From Eopsaltria australis (taxonomy: Eukaryota > Chordata > Aves > Passeriformes > Petroicidae): a DNA stretch of 64,000 nucleotides. The notes under the pieces are model-generated. The model made no database searches. It had not been told where the DNA came from and was given only the letters and a program-made list of their open reading frames with translations. Below are positions 8,167-18,654 of this stretch, one piece after another (positions within the stretch are counted from its first letter, which is position 1; each line of letters starts with the position of its first letter). The translations under genes and the position numbers were made by a program. The DNA lies in NCBI GenBank assembly GCA_034509425.1, contig JAVTVJ010000033.1:5515001-5579000 (forward strand), given 5' to 3'.

Positions 8167-10829
8167 TCAGAGGAGAGAAGTTGCGCGCCCTAGAAGACCT
8201 TGTTGCCGAACAACTGGCTAAGGGTCACATTGTGCCATCGTCCAGCCCCTGGAACACTCCGGTTTTTGTTATCAAAAAACCAAAAAAGAACGAGTGGCGG
8301 CTGCTACAAGATCTAAGAGCAGTGAACAAAGTGATGGAGGAAATGGGCCCCCTCCAACCAGGTCTCCCATCACCTGCAATGTTACCGCAGAATTGGCCTC
8401 TAGCTATAATAGACATTAAGGACTGCTTTTTTAGTATTCCTTTGCACCCTGACGACGCGCCGAAATTTGCATTTTCAGTGCCTTCCATAAACCGGGAGGC
8501 ACCGATGAGACATTATCATTGGCTCATATTGCCTCAAGGAATGAAAAATTCCCCAGCAATTTGCCAATGGTATGTCTCGGAGGTGCTCTCCCCGGTTAGG
8601 AAAACCTTTCCACAGTCAAAGATTTATCATTATATGGACGATGTATTAGTGTGCTCACCTAACCGAGAGACTCTAGACTCTGCCTTAAAGGAGGTTGTCA
8701 AGGCCATCGAGGACGTGGGAATGCAAGTACATCCCGAAAAGATACAGAGGATGCCACCTTGGAAGTACTTGGGAATGAAGATCCAGGAGACAACAGTAAC
8801 ACCGCAGTTGCTGAAGTTAGAGCAGCATCCGTCAACTTTGCGCGAACTTCATCAACTGTGTGGATCGATAAACTGGATCAGGCCGCTCCTCGGACTGAAA
8901 ACTTCAGAGTTGTCACCTTTATTTGAGCTGCTACGAGGAGGACAAGCCCTAGACGCCCCAATAGCCGTGACACCAGAGGCCGAACAGGTCATCAAGAAGG
9001 TAATGTTTACGATCTCCACAAAACACGCACACAGAATTAACCCGATTCTCCCGTACCGATTTATGGTACTGGGAAAGACACCAAGGTATTATGGTCTCAT
9101 TTTTCAGTGGGACGAGGGGGTCAAGGAGTCGCTCCTAATCGTGGAGTGGATTTTCTTGCCTCACACATCGTCCAAGACAATAACAAGGCCACAGGAATTG
9201 GTGGCCGAGCTGATCATTAAGGCTCGGCACCGGCTCCGTGTACTAGCAGGATGTGATTTTGCGTACATCCAAGTTCCTTGGAAGCAGAATAGTTTTGAAG
9301 AAGTGCTCCAAGAAAGTGAGGACCTCCAGCTTGCCCTCGAAAATTACTCAGGCCAAATTGGCAACCAAAAGCTAAAACACCAATTGTTCAATACTGAGTT
9401 TAAATTGGCTCCTGATGTGGCTCAAAGTAAAACACCAATTAAGAATGCTCTAACAGTTTTTACAGATGGCTCTGGCTCTTCTCATAAGTCGGTGTTGACT
9501 TGGAGAGATCCAGAGACCCTCCAGTGGGACGAAGAAGTTCAGATAGTTGAGGGTTCCCCTCAAATAGCTGAACTAGCTGCTGTAGTTAGAGTGTTTGAGA
9601 GGTTTGAGGAACTGCCACTCAACCTCGTAACTGATTCGGCATATGTGGCAGGAGTAGTTTCTAGAGCAGAGCATTCCTTACTGAGAGAGGTCCCAAATAA
9701 AAAATTATTTGGTTTGCTTGCGCGGCTCGTAATGTTATTGTCCCACCGCCAGCATCAATATTTTGTGATGCACGTAAGATCACATTCTGGCTTGCCAGGT
9801 TTTATATCTGAAGGCAATGCGAGAGCCGATGCTCTGGCGATGCCTGTGATGAAGTGTACCGTACCTGACACATTCGCACAGGCTCGCCTTAGCCATCAAT
9901 TCTTTCACCAGAATGCGCCAGCACTCCGTAGGATGTTTCACCTATCCTTGGAGCAAGCTAAGGCAATAGTGGCCACATGTCCATCATGTCAATCCTATCA
10001 AATACCTACATTCAACGCAGGAGTCAACCCTAGGGGGTTGAACTCCAATGAGATTTGGCAATCAGATGTCACCCATTTTACACCTTTCGGGAAGTTGAAA
10101 TATATACACGTGTCAGTAGACACATTTTCAGGCGCTCTCTTCGCCTCGGCTCATGCCGGAGAGAAGGCGAGAGATGCCAAAAAACATTTTACTATGGCAT
10201 TTGCAGTTTTGGGAATTCCAAAACAGATTAAAACAGACAACGGACCGGCGTATGTATCTGCCTCCTTGCGTCAGTTTTTTCAAAACTGGGGAGTAGAACA
10301 TACGACCGGAATTCCACATTCTCCGTCGGGACAAGCGTTAGTTGAGAGGAAACATCAAGATATTAAACGCATCCTTACACAGCAGCGGGGAGAGGCAGGA
10401 GAGAAGTCGCCCGTTGAGCGCCTCTGCAAGGCTCTGTTTACGTTAAATTTTTTAAATTGCTCTGATAGTGAGCCAACTCCCCCCGTCTTCCGGCATTTCA
10501 TGAATTCGACAAATTCCAAATTGACAGAAAGACCGCCGGTGCTGTTTAAGGATCCGCAGAGTCATCAAATTTTAGGTCCCGCACCGTTAATCGTCTGGGG
10601 GAGGGGGTATGCATGTGTCTCCACCCCAGGCGGTCCGCGGTGGATTCCGGCAAAAAATGTGAAGCCGTATGTGGAGGATCGTGGGAAAGACAAGGATAAG
10701 AGCGACAACAATCCATCAGTCGCATGGAAAAGAAGAAAAAGGAGAAATGGAAAGGGAAAGGACTTACCTGATATGACGTGTACCGATCAGCGACCAGCGA
10801 ATACCAGACAGAGAAGCCATAGTTTATGA
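8085..10829 (+). CDS. pol: pol: reverse transcriptase, RNase H and integrase (914 aa)
   Basis: Pol copies viral RNA to DNA and integrates it. It is translated as the end of Gag-Pro-Pol; the first codon unique to the frame is at 8085. Reverse transcriptase has DIKDCFF (aspartate 110), LPQGMKNSP (149 onward) and the YMDD catalytic box at residues 183-186. RNase H has all four acidic residues: D461 (FTDGSG), E496, D517 (TDSAY) and D582 (ARADALA). Integrase has an HX3H-X23-CX2C zinc site (H604, H608, C632, C635) and a D661, D718, X35, E754 catalytic triad. The C-terminal domain runs from LGPAPLIVWGRGY to WIPAKNVKPYVED, followed by a lysine/arginine-rich tail. No stop or frameshift interrupts it and every catalytic residue is present. 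The stop is TGA. Confidence 0.96.
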   Translation, partial: LVGATAARSTPPIKWLTDTPVRVEQWPLRGEKLRALEDLVAEQLAKGHIVPSSSPWNTPVFVIKKPKKNEWRLLQDLRAVNKVMEEMGPLQPGLPSPAMLPQNWPLAIIDIKDCFFSIPLHPDDAPKFAFSVPSINREAPMRHYHWLILPQGMKNSPAICQWYVSEVLSPVRKTFPQSKIYHYMDDVLVCSPNRETLDSALKEVVKAIEDVGMQVHPEKIQRMPPWKYLGMKIQETTVTPQLLKLEQHPSTLRELHQLCGSINWIRPLLGLKTSELSPLFELLRGGQALDAPIAVTPEAEQVIKKVMFTISTKHAHRINPILPYRFMVLGKTPRYYGLIFQWDEGVKESLLIVEWIFLPHTSSKTITRPQELVAELIIKARHRLRVLAGCDFAYIQVPWKQNSFEEVLQESEDLQLALENYSGQIGNQKLKHQLFNTEFKLAPDVAQSKTPIKNALTVFTDGSGSSHKSVLTWRDPETLQWDEEVQIVEGSPQIAELAAVVRVFERFEELPLNLVTDSAYVAGVVSRAEHSLLREVPNKKLFGLLARLVMLLSHRQHQYFVMHVRSHSGLPGFISEGNARADALAMPVMKCTVPDTFAQARLSHQFFHQNAPALRRMFHLSLEQAKAIVATCPSCQSYQIPTFNAGVNPRGLNSNEIWQSDVTHFTPFGKLKYIHVSVDTFSGALFASAHAGEKARDAKKHFTMAFAVLGIPKQIKTDNGPAYVSASLRQFFQNWGVEHTTGIPHSPSGQALVERKHQDIKRILTQQRGEAGEKSPVERLCKALFTLNFLNCSDSEPTPPVFRHFMNSTNSKLTERPPVLFKDPQSHQILGPAPLIVWGRGYACVSTPGGPRWIPAKNVKPYVEDRGKDKDKSDNNPSVAWKRRKRRNGKGKDLPDMTCTDQRPANTRQRSHSL

Positions 10830-11081
10830 TTAACCCCTCTACGACACTCCCTCTAAGACTACCCTGTGTTCCAACCCCATATCCCTTCACTTACCTTATT
10901 CTCCTTGTTTATATCCCAACCTAACAGTCCCGTAATAACCCTATCCCACCTTGTATCCTAATTTAAGTAAAAGAAAAGGGGGAGGCGGAGAGGAGTTGAA
11001 AGGAATCAGAAAATTGAAAAATTGTTTTGGTTTGATTCAAAAGTTATTCATGTTTGTTTTGATATTAGATTTAAAGGATCC
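10830..11081 (+). other. pol-env spacer
   Basis: Pol and env do not overlap here, unlike many retroviruses. The first 130 bases are C/T-rich and non-coding. A polypurine-tract copy lies at 10968-10984, followed by purine-rich sequence and a T-rich stretch (11045-11068) that may include the env splice acceptor. Confidence 0.7.
10968..10984 (+). repeat. Second polypurine tract copy upstream of env
   Basis: TAAAAGAAAAGGGGGAG is identical over 17 bases to the 3' polypurine tract at 12309-12325. It is not followed by an LTR-like TG start. It could act as an extra plus-strand primer site or be a scar of the recombination that brought in env. Confidence 0.85.
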
Positions 11082-11534
11082 ATGACAATGAAAACCACGG
11101 GAGTCATCATGGCCCTGATGTGGGTGATGCTGAACGTCCTGCCCCGAATCGAAGGATGGCTTGTACAACAGCCACAAGAGAATATCTGGATCACGTTAGC
11201 CAAAGCCCTAAACCAAGACAGCATGTGTTTGAGTATGGGTGCAACTTCAGATCCCATGTCGACCTGCCTAGTAGGTATCCCCCTGCGAATGAATGACACC
11301 TCCTTCGCAGGTAAAAGGCCCGAACCTGTTGACAACTGGGATGCGTGGATGAGGACCCTTCCCCATGCACCAGAGGAGCCCCAAGAATTGGCACTGTTGG
11401 GGTCCTCCAAAGCTGACTTTTGTATCAATTTTGACTACTTCCCTAAGTGGGAAGATGCTAAAATATTTGGAGGATATGATAAAATTCCATACCAGGATGT
11501 GCATCCCCTAAAAAAAATCAGTGTACAGTCTTGA
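11082..11534 (+). pseudogene. env: env, first part: signal peptide and N-terminal surface subunit (frame-broken)
   Basis: This is the receptor-binding half of the envelope gene up to the break. The start is the first ATG of the frame (11082); a second ATG is two codons on. A hydrophobic signal peptide (VIMALMWVMLNVL) is followed by a mature surface region with several cysteines and an N-glycosylation site (NDTS). The style, with NIWITLAKALNQ and CLVGIPL, resembles avian alpharetrovirus-like envelopes. After a run of eight A residues (11510-11517) the frame reads a few foreign codons and stops at TGA 11532-11534, while the rest of env continues in another phase. As written this part yields a truncated secreted-type protein at most. 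Family likeness is by recognition, not alignment. Confidence 0.85.
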
Positions 11535-12432
11535 AAATTGGTGTAACTATACCACGAGATCTGTCCTCAAACGGTCCAAGTCCACGCCCGTCCCGAAGAC
11601 TCTCCCCTCCGGCGTATTCTTAATCTGTGGAGATAGAGTCTGGGCTGGGATACCGTCCCGTCTTTCAGGTGGGCCATGCACGTTGGGCCAACTCACCCTC
11701 ATGACCCCCAACAAGACCCAAATTCTTGAATGGAGAAAATTCTATAATCTGACCCGTCAAAAAAGATCACTCAGAATTTGGGACGAAAGTTGCAATTCGG
11801 CTGTTGAACATTGGAGTTTTTCAAAGAGGGTGGCTGCCTCCATATTCGTGCCCTGGGTGGCGGCAGCTAAGGCCTTGGGGGAATTAGGCCATTTAGAGTG
11901 TTGGCTTGGCAGACAAGCCAACCTCACGTCCTGGGCATTGACCCAGCTGCTGGAAGATAAGGACACTACTAGGCACGCCACCCTGCAGAACAGGGCGGCG
12001 ATTGACTTTCTCCTTCTCGCACACGGGCACGGGTGCGAGGACTTTGAAGGGATGTGTTGTATGAACTTATCATCCCATTCAAAAAGCATCCATGCAACGC
12101 TACAAGAACTGCAAGGACAATTCACTCAACTAAGGACTGAAAGTAAAGACTGGTTGGACCATCTAATGAGTGACTGGGGCATTTCAAAATGGGGCATGGA
12201 CTTGTTGAAATCTATTTTATGGATCCTAATCGTCATCGTTATCGTGTTAAGTATGTTTGGTTGCTTAAAAAATATTCTAGTATCGTTAGTACAACGGGCT
12301 TTTTTAAATAAAAGAAAAGGGGGAGATGTGGCAGTTGTCAATATAGAAACGAGACCTAGGGGCTTGAGGACTTCCTGGTGGATTGGTCCATCGGGGAGTC
12401 GCCCCCCTGCTATAAAAACATCCATGGTTTAG
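11512..12432 (+). pseudogene. env: env, second part: C-terminal surface subunit and transmembrane subunit (frame-broken)
   Basis: This continues env in a different phase. The frame is closed by TAA at 11509-11511, so it opens exactly at the A run, and it has no ATG at its start. It holds the end of the surface subunit (NYTT, NKTQ and NLTR glycosylation sites and the GDRVWAGIP segment) and a furin-type site RQKR at 11755-11766. The transmembrane subunit follows: a hydrophobic fusion-like stretch (AASIFVPWVAAAKAL), a CX6CC motif (CEDFEGMCC, from 12034) and a membrane anchor (ILWILIVIVIVLSMFG) from about 12211. The CX6CC motif is typical of alpha- and gammaretroviral envelopes, not of classical betaretroviral ones. 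The last 35 codons run into the 3' LTR, ending TAG at 12430-12432. The surface subunit is short compared with that of avian leukosis virus. Confidence 0.88.
12309..12326 (+). promoter_or_regulatory. 3' polypurine tract
   Basis: TAAAAGAAAAGGGGGAGA directly precedes the TG of the 3' LTR and is where plus-strand DNA synthesis would be primed. It also encodes part of the Env cytoplasmic tail. Confidence 0.92.
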
Positions 12433-12976
12433 CCTGGTTGTAGTCACACCCCAGTTAACACCCAAAGTTGACACCCCTTGTTCCTATTGAATATGTTATT
12501 TGTCTATCACAAAGGTGATTGACAGGTTGTTCTGGAAAGTTCTCTGTACCCCTGTTTATGATTTGTTGTTATCCCCAAACCACTCCCCTGTTTCTATATT
12601 ATTTGCTGCTGTTGAAAGCTCCCGCCTTAATCCCACCCCAAGCCTTTACCCTGATTGGTTGTTTATTGTACTACATAAGTTGCTGTCGAGAGCTAGTCGG
12701 GGCTCCTTTGACTTTGGGGTTCCAGGGAATAAACCTCTCTGTTGCCTGAAGCTTAGAGTCGCTCCTGCCTTTGTGATTCCTCCTGAACCAAACCCAAGAC
12801 GACCCTCCACGCCTTCCTCCCTGTGTGGAATCCTCGGGGTTCCCTCGGCTCTCATCCTAACGGACAGGGGGTTGAGGTAGCACAGTGGTGAGGAAGGCAA
12901 CCACCGAGCAGAGGCACCGTGCCTGGGATCGGAGGACGAGTAGGTATTACACCGAAAAATATTATAAAACTTTACA
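12327..12976 (+). repeat. 3' LTR (650 bp)
   Basis: It is identical by reading to the 5' LTR, including all motifs, and ends CTTTACA. The first 106 bases also encode the end of Env. Identity between the LTRs means little or no time for mutation since integration, or recent gene conversion. Confidence 0.97.
12728..12733 (+). terminator. Polyadenylation signal in 3' LTR
   Basis: AATAAA is at the same relative position as in the 5' LTR. It is expected to end the proviral transcript within the next 15-30 bases. Confidence 0.75.
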
Positions 12977-12982
12977 GTCAAA
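12977..12982. repeat. Target site duplication, right copy (GTCAAA)
   Basis: It matches 4144-4149 without a mismatch. Confidence 0.95.
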
Positions 12983-14560
12983 CCTACATGCTAAATCATA
13001 ATTTCATCCTTCTTGAGCAAGATAATACAGCTCCTACAATAATTTTATTAAATTATTTTTATCTCAAACACTTCATACAGTGAATGGGGAGTAGTTTTCA
13101 AATGGACAGAAATTCAGTATTTTTTCTCTTCATTTTTAAATGTTGTAGTCATGTATTTACAGCAAAATATTCAAACTTCCTTTCAAAGATAGATTTTCTA
13201 TATTCAGTTTTTATTGTCATGGACTTTCCTACAATGCCTCTGGAATCTGTGTGACTCACGGATCAATTTATCCCCATACACTCCGTAGTGAGGGAGAGAT
13301 TGTCTTAGTTGAGGAACTTAGATGGAGACTGAAAAGATGCTCTGATATTTGATGTCAAACTCGATTCATGTAAGTCTTGATTTTAAAGGGAAATCAGCTT
13401 CCTCAAGGATTTTGTGTTCGTAGCACAGATCCAATGACTTTAATTGCAACTGGGAATACTTATTATTGGTGCAAATGAGACTCTAGGATGTCAAATTAAA
13501 AAAGAAAAAAAAACCAAAAAAACCCAACAAAAAACCAAACCCAAAATCCAAATCCAAAATAATGTTTGCTTGAAAGTCACAGCAAGCTGAAAACAAAGTA
13601 TGTAAATACACAAGTTTTGCCACACAAATCAAACACTTACCACAGAACCATTTTTTCTCCTCTTGAAAATTTTTGTTTATACAGCTTAACATGCCTTCTG
13701 ATAATTTGGTAGAAGGTTTAGGAATTCTTTCATCACTCCATTACACTGGCTGTAATGCAAACATATTCTCTCTCCACAGTAAATGGAGTAAAATTCCTGC
13801 CAAAAGCATGATTAAATTCCGCATGGGGATGCGGACCTCAAATCATGCTTTTTATGAACAACCTTTTATTATTTTCTTAATTTGTATTTGCCATTTTACT
13901 GCTTGATTTTTGACCATTAATAATCTCTGAACATGAATTTTTGATGTGTAGCACCCTTTTTTATTAAGAGGCTAATTAAAATCATTACTATAAATTGTGT
14001 ACTTTAGTACCACAACCAAAAATGTCTCACACTCTGCCACTTGAGCTGATTGAATATCAAGAACGTGCTATCTAAACCAACACTCACAAGGGAGGGCACC
14101 AGTAGTACATTTCAGAGGTACTTGCTGTCATTTGCATTCCCTTCAAATATTAGAGAAAATAATATTTTAGCAAGACACGTTCTGTTCTCCTATTTTCTTC
14201 AGGTATGCCTATCTAAACTGCTTGTTTCTCAAAACTCTTGTTTTATCATCTGAACTTTCATTCCAACTGCATCTTCCTAATATGGAGAGCCCTACTATCT
14301 CCTTCCTATATAAATTAATTTGATGTCTCTTGCCTTAACTACTACCACCATTTTTCAGTAGTTCCCATTTGTTATAATATTTCCCAAGAAGTTCCTATAT
14401 TATTTTCTTTATTCAAGTGGTTCTTATTCTTGATATTTTGTTTTTCATATAATCTGTCTCTCCTACCTTCCTTCATTTGCTTTTTTTAGTGACTTCCAGA
14501 CCCATTCTTATTCCTTGGGCTTCTCATTCATCCAGTCACCAAAATGACTTCTTAATTATG
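12983..14560. other. AT-rich non-coding DNA right of the provirus
   Basis: It holds an A/C-rich low-complexity tract at about 13497-13562 and otherwise unique-looking sequence with no supportable gene. Confidence 0.55.
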
Positions 14561-14891
14561 CCTTCCTTCCTTCCTTCCTTCCTTCCTTCCTTCCTTCCTT
14601 CCTTCCTTCCTTCCTTCCTTCCTTCCTTCCTTCCTTCCTTCCTTCCTTCCTTCTGGAATTCCTTCCTTCTGGAATTCCTTCCTTCCTTCTGGAATTCCTT
14701 CCTTCCTTCTGGAATTCCTTCCTTCCGGAATTCCTTCCTTCCTTCTGGAATTCCTTCCTTCCGGAATTCCTTCCGGAATTCCTTTCCTTCCGGAATTCCT
14801 TCCGGAATTCCTTCCAGAATTCCTTCCTTCTTTCCGGAATTCCTTCCTTCCTTCTGGAATGCCTTCCTTCCAGAATTCCTTCCTTCTCTTC
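14561..14891. repeat. (CCTT)n tract grading into a TTCC/GGAATTCC compound repeat
   Basis: Positions 14561-14653 are an almost pure CCTT microsatellite. From 14654 the tract is broken at intervals by TGGAATTCC or CGGAATTCC units, giving a satellite-like array with many EcoRI-type GAATTC palindromes. A 143-residue open frame through it (repeats of LPSF) is only translated repeat. Confidence 0.95.
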
Positions 14892-17800
14892 TGCAGTTTC
14901 CTGTTTAAGCCTTTTAATAGCAGGTCCTACTGAAAATCATTGGGTGGTCCCTACCCTTTCCACTTACCTTTTTTTTCTACCCATTTTCTCTTTTTCTTTG
15001 CATTTATTTATCAGCCTGTTTCCATTAATTTCTTTTCAGTTACTTCACCTTCCTTTCCCAGGAATTGGTCTCTCTATCCCTGCTTCAGAGAATGTTGTTC
15101 CCATCTTTGACTCTTTCTCTTGTGGACTGCGTGTGTTATTCTAATGATCTGCCCCTGAGTTAGTCAGAAAGCTTCTTTTTCCGTGCTGATGGGGTCTTTC
15201 CCCATGATAAGATGCTGGCCTGAGTGGCACAAGAATGACAGAGTTCAAGTGCTTATGTTCCTTTCCACAGGATACAATGATAGCTTTGTTCCTAATACAT
15301 AAAGAGTACGGCTTTTGAAGCAGTTAATGAAGGATGGGAATGCTATTAATTTCACTTGTTATTAGTTGTAATGTAGATTTTGGGATAAAAGGAAAAGCCC
15401 CAAGAAAAGCTTGAAAGTTCTCTAGCAGTTTTAACCAATGTTTTAATTAATAATGAGCTAAGGCTAGCTCGCTGATCACAAAAGACAAACGCACATATCA
15501 AAACCAACCTGGAAATAAAGGTTCATAGTGATTCTCTGGTAACACAGGGGATATATATTAGATGCATGTAAGAGGCAAAACATATTTGGTCAAGAGAGGG
15601 ATCCATCTACACTACATCATATTATTTTACTCAAAATGAAAAACCATGCTATCACAATTACTGCATTATCAAATGGGCAAGCCAAAAATTGTACAATGCG
15701 CAACACTGAGAGAAAAGGAAAAATAGCATTATTAGGTTTTGTCCTACAGATTCTCTTTTCTACCCCACAGCTTGCCCTGTATATATTTGATTACAAAAAC
15801 AAGTTGATATGCCTAACATCAGCTTGAAGGAACTCCTAGGATATAGGTACAAAATGCTGTGATTCATTAATTTCTCTTTCCTCAGTGTTGCATCTGCTTG
15901 ATGTATTTCTCATAGAGAAATCCATATTAAGGATTCAGTAATCAGATTTTTTTCCCTGTAGACAACATATACAGCATCATAATCATAGTTATGAGCCTCA
16001 TCTCACTTCATTTTAGCCACCTAAATGTTAGGGGCCAGTTTAGCCAGGTGTCTAATGTTATGATAATAACTTTGTTGCTGAGGAAGAAAAAGATATCCCT
16101 CCAGAAAAATTTTCATCCCAACTATGTCAGATGTCAACTGTCTCCTACCTTAGCAGAGAGTTATGTCTCTCTCTACTGGCATAATTGGCATGAAAATTCA
16201 TCTCTGGGATACAATTTATAGTGGAAATGAAGTTTCTCCATTGGAAAGAGCTGAGACAATCCTATTAACTATACAAATGACCACACATACTTTCTAACCT
16301 TGTAAATGACTGGTAACAAGAAGGTGGCAATGTATCTTATGTCCTTTCTCCTCTAGTCAGAGACACACATCATTTAAAACTTTTAGTTTAGTATAGATAT
16401 TTATCTACTGCAGTTAAAAAAGAAGGACATCATACTGCTATCAGAACTCAAATATTTCAGTTCATACTAATCTGTCTAAACTTTATAAACCTGTGTATGA
16501 ACTCCTGGCTCTCATTACATCAGGTGTTTTGAGTTTCACTGGTGACTTCAGGGAACTTAGATTTCACAGATAAGATCTTTATCTCCTGCACAAACTATAT
16601 TATCTCTGACCAAGGTTTGCAGAAAGAATGTGTGAATTACTTAACATTCCTGTCTTTTCTAAATAAGGTAGCAAATTATTTTTCCTCTTTTATATTTTAA
16701 ACAGTTATTGACAGTAACCAATACCAGAGGTGCAGTTTTAAATGTGGTTCAGCAACACATTCCGTATCAGTTGTGATGTTGACATGTCTAGAATCCCTTA
16801 GAGTTAACAGGAGCTGTTAATTACATCACTTTCAGTAGCTAAACTGTAGTAGCTGTTACTTATTGAGTAAACAAACTTCAATCAACTGTAAGACTTTCCA
16901 GGCTCATTATGGATCTTAAAAAAAAAGAAGAGTTGACTGTTTTGAAAGGCACATTGACTTTATCAATCTTTTAGCTATAAGGCACATAAATCCTTAAACT
17001 GCAAGACATCAATGTAATTAACTTGTATTTTAAAGATATATACATTGAAACACATATAAAGCAAAAAAAAGAAAGGAAGTCCATTTTCAGGGCAAAAGCA
17101 TATCTACTGAAATCTACCACAAACTGCTACCTGAGTGAAAGTTCTCATTTTTGCTAATGTTGCAGGTTATATTGCAGTTAGTGTTTTATCGATATTGATA
17201 AACCAATACTTTTAATCTGTAATCTGTAATATGTAATTTTAAAAGAGATGTGTAAGTTGAATTAAACGTTGAGGTAATTTGAGAAAGGTATGATTTATCT
17301 TTCATTTTAAAGACTGAGTCTTTTGGAAAATTCAGAAACTGAGTCTGGAAATCACTTTAACAGTAAAATTGAAAAAAATAAACAAAAGCAAGGGAGATAT
17401 AAGTAGTTATGTGTATAATTTTTGAAAGTGAAGTAATTTTGAATATGACATATTCTTAGACAGTTTACCTTATTTCAAAAATATTTCTGTACTAACAATC
17501 TGTCACTGAATCCACCCAATGTGCTTGTATTTCATAGTAAAGTGTTCTACTGCCTGGGGCCTATTAAGAAGGGAAACACTCTAGGTTTTTGAACAGGTGG
17601 TCTACTAAAGTAGGCAAGAATACCCACCCTGTGGGAAGATATCCAAGATACCCATTTTACTAATTTTAAAATAATGTAACTAACTCAGTATAAGCCTTAG
17701 CAATTTCTTAGTCTAGGGACCATTAGGAAATGGAAATAATTTCACCACTTAAAACATGTGAATGGAGGTAACGTGATATTAATATTTTCTGTTTCTTAAT

Positions 17801-18654
17801 CTTCCTTTCTGTTTCTTAATCTTCAAGGTATTTCATTCTGGTGATAAAAATATTCCATTTTAGAAGTGGATAGTCTCTCAAGTGCAGGGCTTATGTGTCT
17901 TACTCGTATCTTAATTACATCTTATGTTTGAATATCAGGTATATTTTTCTGATTGTATGGGACTCATGTTGCAAAGGTCATTAAACACACACATGTAATA
18001 AATAGGTGTATATTTTTGTGATATTTTTCAAGAAATAATGTTCATGTGTAGAAATTGGTACATATATAATAGTTTATTTGAAATCCACGTTGTTGCTTGT
18101 GATAGGCATATAATGAAAAAAACAAAATGGCATTTAGAACTCTGAAGAAGGATATTCAAGATTAATTCAATCTATTTATATGTCCAAAATGTGCCTGTAA
18201 CTGATGATTTTAGGGCTCAGTGTAGCCCCCTCCCTCTGTCAGTGAACTGTAAGCTGGAAAAAAACCAAATTGGAACTGGAGTAAATTTCAGATAGTCATA
18301 GCTGTGAACCTATGTAAATAGAAAATGTTTCTTCATATGACTCTAGAGAAATTGCTACATATTCTCCAAGTGAAAACCAAAGTCATAATTGAACCTGAGG
18401 GCAATATCTATAGTAACAGACAAAATGCAGCAGGGGACAGGCACAGCCAATAGTATGCAATTATCTCCTTCCCCCCCCGCCCATTTGGTGTGCTCCCTAG
18501 ATCATCTACAGTTAGTGCAAAACAGATTTCCCCTGCCTATTCCTATTCATGATCTGAGAGATAGTGCAGCTGAGGGAATATTTAAGGGGACTTTAGGGAT
18601 AAAACACTTTATGAAGAGAATAGAAAGTTTTAGTCATGTGAACACAGGCTGTGT
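14892..18654. other. AT-rich non-coding DNA
   Basis: No gene or large repeat is recognised. It contains pyrimidine-rich sequence just after the satellite tract and a 20-bp tandem duplication at 17786-17824. Confidence 0.55.
17786..17824. repeat. 20-bp tandem duplication
   Basis: TTTCTGTTTCTTAATCTTCC is present twice in a row, with the second copy ending one base early. Confidence 0.85.

Larger units (their letters stand above)
4150..12976 (+). mobile_element. Full-length endogenous retrovirus (ERVK/betaretrovirus-like, alpha/gamma-type env)
   Basis: This is a complete provirus in the order LTR, primer binding site, leader, gag, pro, pol, env, polypurine tract, LTR. The paired LTRs are 650 bp each, start TG and end CA, and sit between perfect 6-bp target repeats. 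Gag, pro and pol are open and overlap in successive -1 frames. The capsid homology region, single CCHC knuckle, LDTGAD protease, YMDD reverse transcriptase and integrase motifs are all visible. The class assignment rests on the lysine-tRNA-type primer site, the separate pro frame and the protein motifs. Env is of a different type and is frame-broken, so the element cannot make a full envelope as written. I could not name a described family. Confidence 0.97.

Noticed and set aside
11510..11534. Programmed -1 frameshift joining the two env parts
   Set aside because: The downstream frame is not in the -1 phase relative to the upstream one, so a simple mutation or sequencing error fits better.
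14477..14908. 143-residue open frame
   Set aside because: It is the translated CCTT repeat (LPSF repeats).
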